Of a DNA stretch of 64,000 nucleotides, positions 63,034 through 64,000 are shown piece by piece. Origin of the DNA: Micromonospora echinofusca (GTDB taxonomy: Bacteria > Actinomycetota > Actinomycetes > Mycobacteriales > Micromonosporaceae). The position numbers and the translations under genes are program-made. Numbering within the stretch: the first letter of the stretch is position 1; each line of letters opens with the position of its first letter. The stretch spans positions 682,001 through 746,000 of the forward strand of contig NZ_LT607733.1 in NCBI RefSeq assembly GCF_900091445.1, given 5' to 3'. The notes below the pieces were generated by a model. That model searched no databases and was not told the origin of the DNA. It was given only the letters and a program-made list of their open reading frames with translations.

Positions 63034-64000
63034 GTGAGCGAGATCGTCGACGACGTCCCGGCGGCGGGCGCACCCCCGGTGCGCCGCAGCCGGGACGTGC
63101 CGATGCTGGTCGAGCGGGCCCGCGCGGGGGATCCCCGCGCGGTGGCCCGGCTGATCACCCTGGTCGAGTCGGGCGACGAGACGCTGCCGCGCATCGCGGC
63201 GGCGCTCGCCCCGTACGCCGGTCAGGCCCAGGTGGTCGGGCTGACCGGCTCGCCCGGGGTGGGCAAGTCGACCACCACCAACGAGCTGGTCCGGGCGCTG
63301 CGTGCCCGCGGCCACCGGGTGGGCGTGCTGGCCATCGACCCGTCCAGCCCGTTCACGGGCGGGGCGATCCTCGGCGACCGGGTCCGCATGCAGGACCACG
63401 CCACCGACCCGGGCGTCTACATCCGGTCGATGTCCAGCCGGGGCCACCTCGGCGGGCTGTCGGCGGCGACGCCGCAGGCCGTGCGGGTGCTGGAGGGCGC
63501 CGGCTGCGACGTCGTGCTGGTGGAGACCGTGGGCGTCGGGCAGGCCGAGGTGGAGGTCGCCTCGCTGGCCGACACCACGCTGGTCCTGCTCGCCCCGGGC
63601 ATGGGCGACGCGATCCAGGCGGTCAAGGCGGGCATCCTGGAGATCGCCGACGTCTTCGTGGTCAACAAGGCCGACCGGGACGGCGCCGACGCCACCTACC
63701 GCGACATCCAGGGCATGATCGCCCTGAGTGAGCGCGGCCCGGGCGACTGGCGGCCGCAGGTGGTGCGCGCGATCGCCTCCCGGGGCGAGGGGATCGACGA
63801 CATCGCCGCCGCCATCGACAAGCACCGTGGCTGGCTGGTCGAGCACGGCGAGCTGCGCCGCCGCCAGGAGGCGCGGGCCGCCGCCGAGGTCGAGGCCATC
63901 GCGCTGGGCGTCCTGCGCGCCCGGATCGGTTCCCTGCGCGACGGTACGGAGCTGCCGGCGCTCGCCGCGAAGGTGGCCGAGGGCTCCCTCGACCCGTACG
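63034..64000 (+). CDS. meaB: MeaB/ArgK-type G-protein chaperone of B12 mutases (cut by window edge)
   Basis: P-loop GTPase that protects and reloads adenosylcobalamin-dependent mutases. The frame from GTG 63034 is open to the right edge (322 codons; the family is about 320-340 residues, so only the end is missing). Motifs in order are GLTGSPGVGKSTTTNEL (P-loop near 73), LAIDPSSPFTGGAILGDRVRM, VETVGVGQAEVEV (switch II) and VVNKADRDGAD (base recognition). Despite the ArgK name it is not an arginine kinase. Its client is probably the MeaA-type mutase at 39.4 kb. It is cotranscribed with the thiolase gene. Confidence 0.94.
   Translation, partial: MSEIVDDVPAAGAPPVRRSRDVPMLVERARAGDPRAVARLITLVESGDETLPRIAAALAPYAGQAQVVGLTGSPGVGKSTTTNELVRALRARGHRVGVLAIDPSSPFTGGAILGDRVRMQDHATDPGVYIRSMSSRGHLGGLSAATPQAVRVLEGAGCDVVLVETVGVGQAEVEVASLADTTLVLLAPGMGDAIQAVKAGILEIADVFVVNKADRDGADATYRDIQGMIALSERGPGDWRPQVVRAIASRGEGIDDIAAAIDKHRGWLVEHGELRRRQEARAAAEVEAIALGVLRARIGSLRDGTELPALAAKVAEGSLDPY

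Overview
The window looks like chromosomal core DNA from a high-G+C actinobacterium, most likely a Micromonospora-type member of the Micromonosporaceae. This is an inference. The coding regions have an extreme third-position G/C bias, and GTG starts are frequent. Many genes have a TANNNT -10 box only 6-8 bases before the start codon, which implies leaderless mRNAs. The gene content is actinobacterial: NucS, DUF2550, a Scy/FilP-like coiled-coil pair, a C-to-D MurA, and LCP and AI-2E family proteins. The order rho - rpmE - prfA - prmC - glyA - atp - murA - nucS - coiled coils - mce/thiolase/meaB matches what I recall of one arm of the Streptomyces chromosome. I see no rRNA, tRNA, CRISPR array, prophage or intact insertion sequence.

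Layout. 1-9.7 kb: end of threonine synthase, an RND-type exporter, an MFS exporter, a small membrane protein, homoserine kinase, and rho with a structured leader and a long charged insert. 9.7-14.1 kb: a 600-base non-coding stretch with a large palindrome, then a secreted phosphodiester glycosidase/metallophosphatase. 14.1-24.5 kb: L31, RF1, an opposite-strand GGDEF protein, PrmC, threonylcarbamoyl-AMP synthase, a low-molecular-weight phosphatase, a class A penicillin-binding protein, an SDR/DUF2867 protein and GlyA. 24.5-34.2 kb: the complete F1Fo ATP synthase locus (atpI-like, atpZ-like, B-E-F-H-A-G-D, then an LCP gene, then atpC), followed by a DUF2550 gene. 34.5-43 kb: cobalamin adenosyltransferase divergent from murA, hydroxybutyryl-CoA dehydrogenase, a DrrAB-like ABC exporter, a MeaA-type B12 mutase, a DUF1540 protein and a polysaccharide deacetylase. 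43.5-50.2 kb: a lysozyme-like secreted protein, small membrane proteins, NucS, a methyltransferase, an aldehyde dehydrogenase, an FHA protein and an alpha/beta hydrolase. 50.3-64 kb: a double hydroxyacyl-CoA dehydrogenase, a truncated sigma factor, a zinc-ribbon protein, a hydrolase, an AI-2E permease, two coiled-coil polarity proteins, crotonyl-CoA carboxylase/reductase (Ccr), an epimerase, a thiolase and MeaB.

The most interesting thread is metabolic. Scattered over 34.5-64 kb are a thiolase, two hydroxybutyryl-CoA dehydrogenase genes, Ccr, an epimerase, a MeaA mutase, its MeaB chaperone and a cobalamin adenosyltransferase. This is most of the ethylmalonyl-CoA route for acetyl-CoA assimilation and extender-unit supply. 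The upstream regions of five of these transcription units (meaA, ccr, both dehydrogenases, and the divergent mce/thiolase pair) carry the same 16-bp imperfect palindrome, roughly CTGAACGANCGTTAAG. It sits on or beside the -10 or -35 region. I propose it is the operator of one regulator, probably TetR-like and not encoded here, that coordinates the dispersed pathway.
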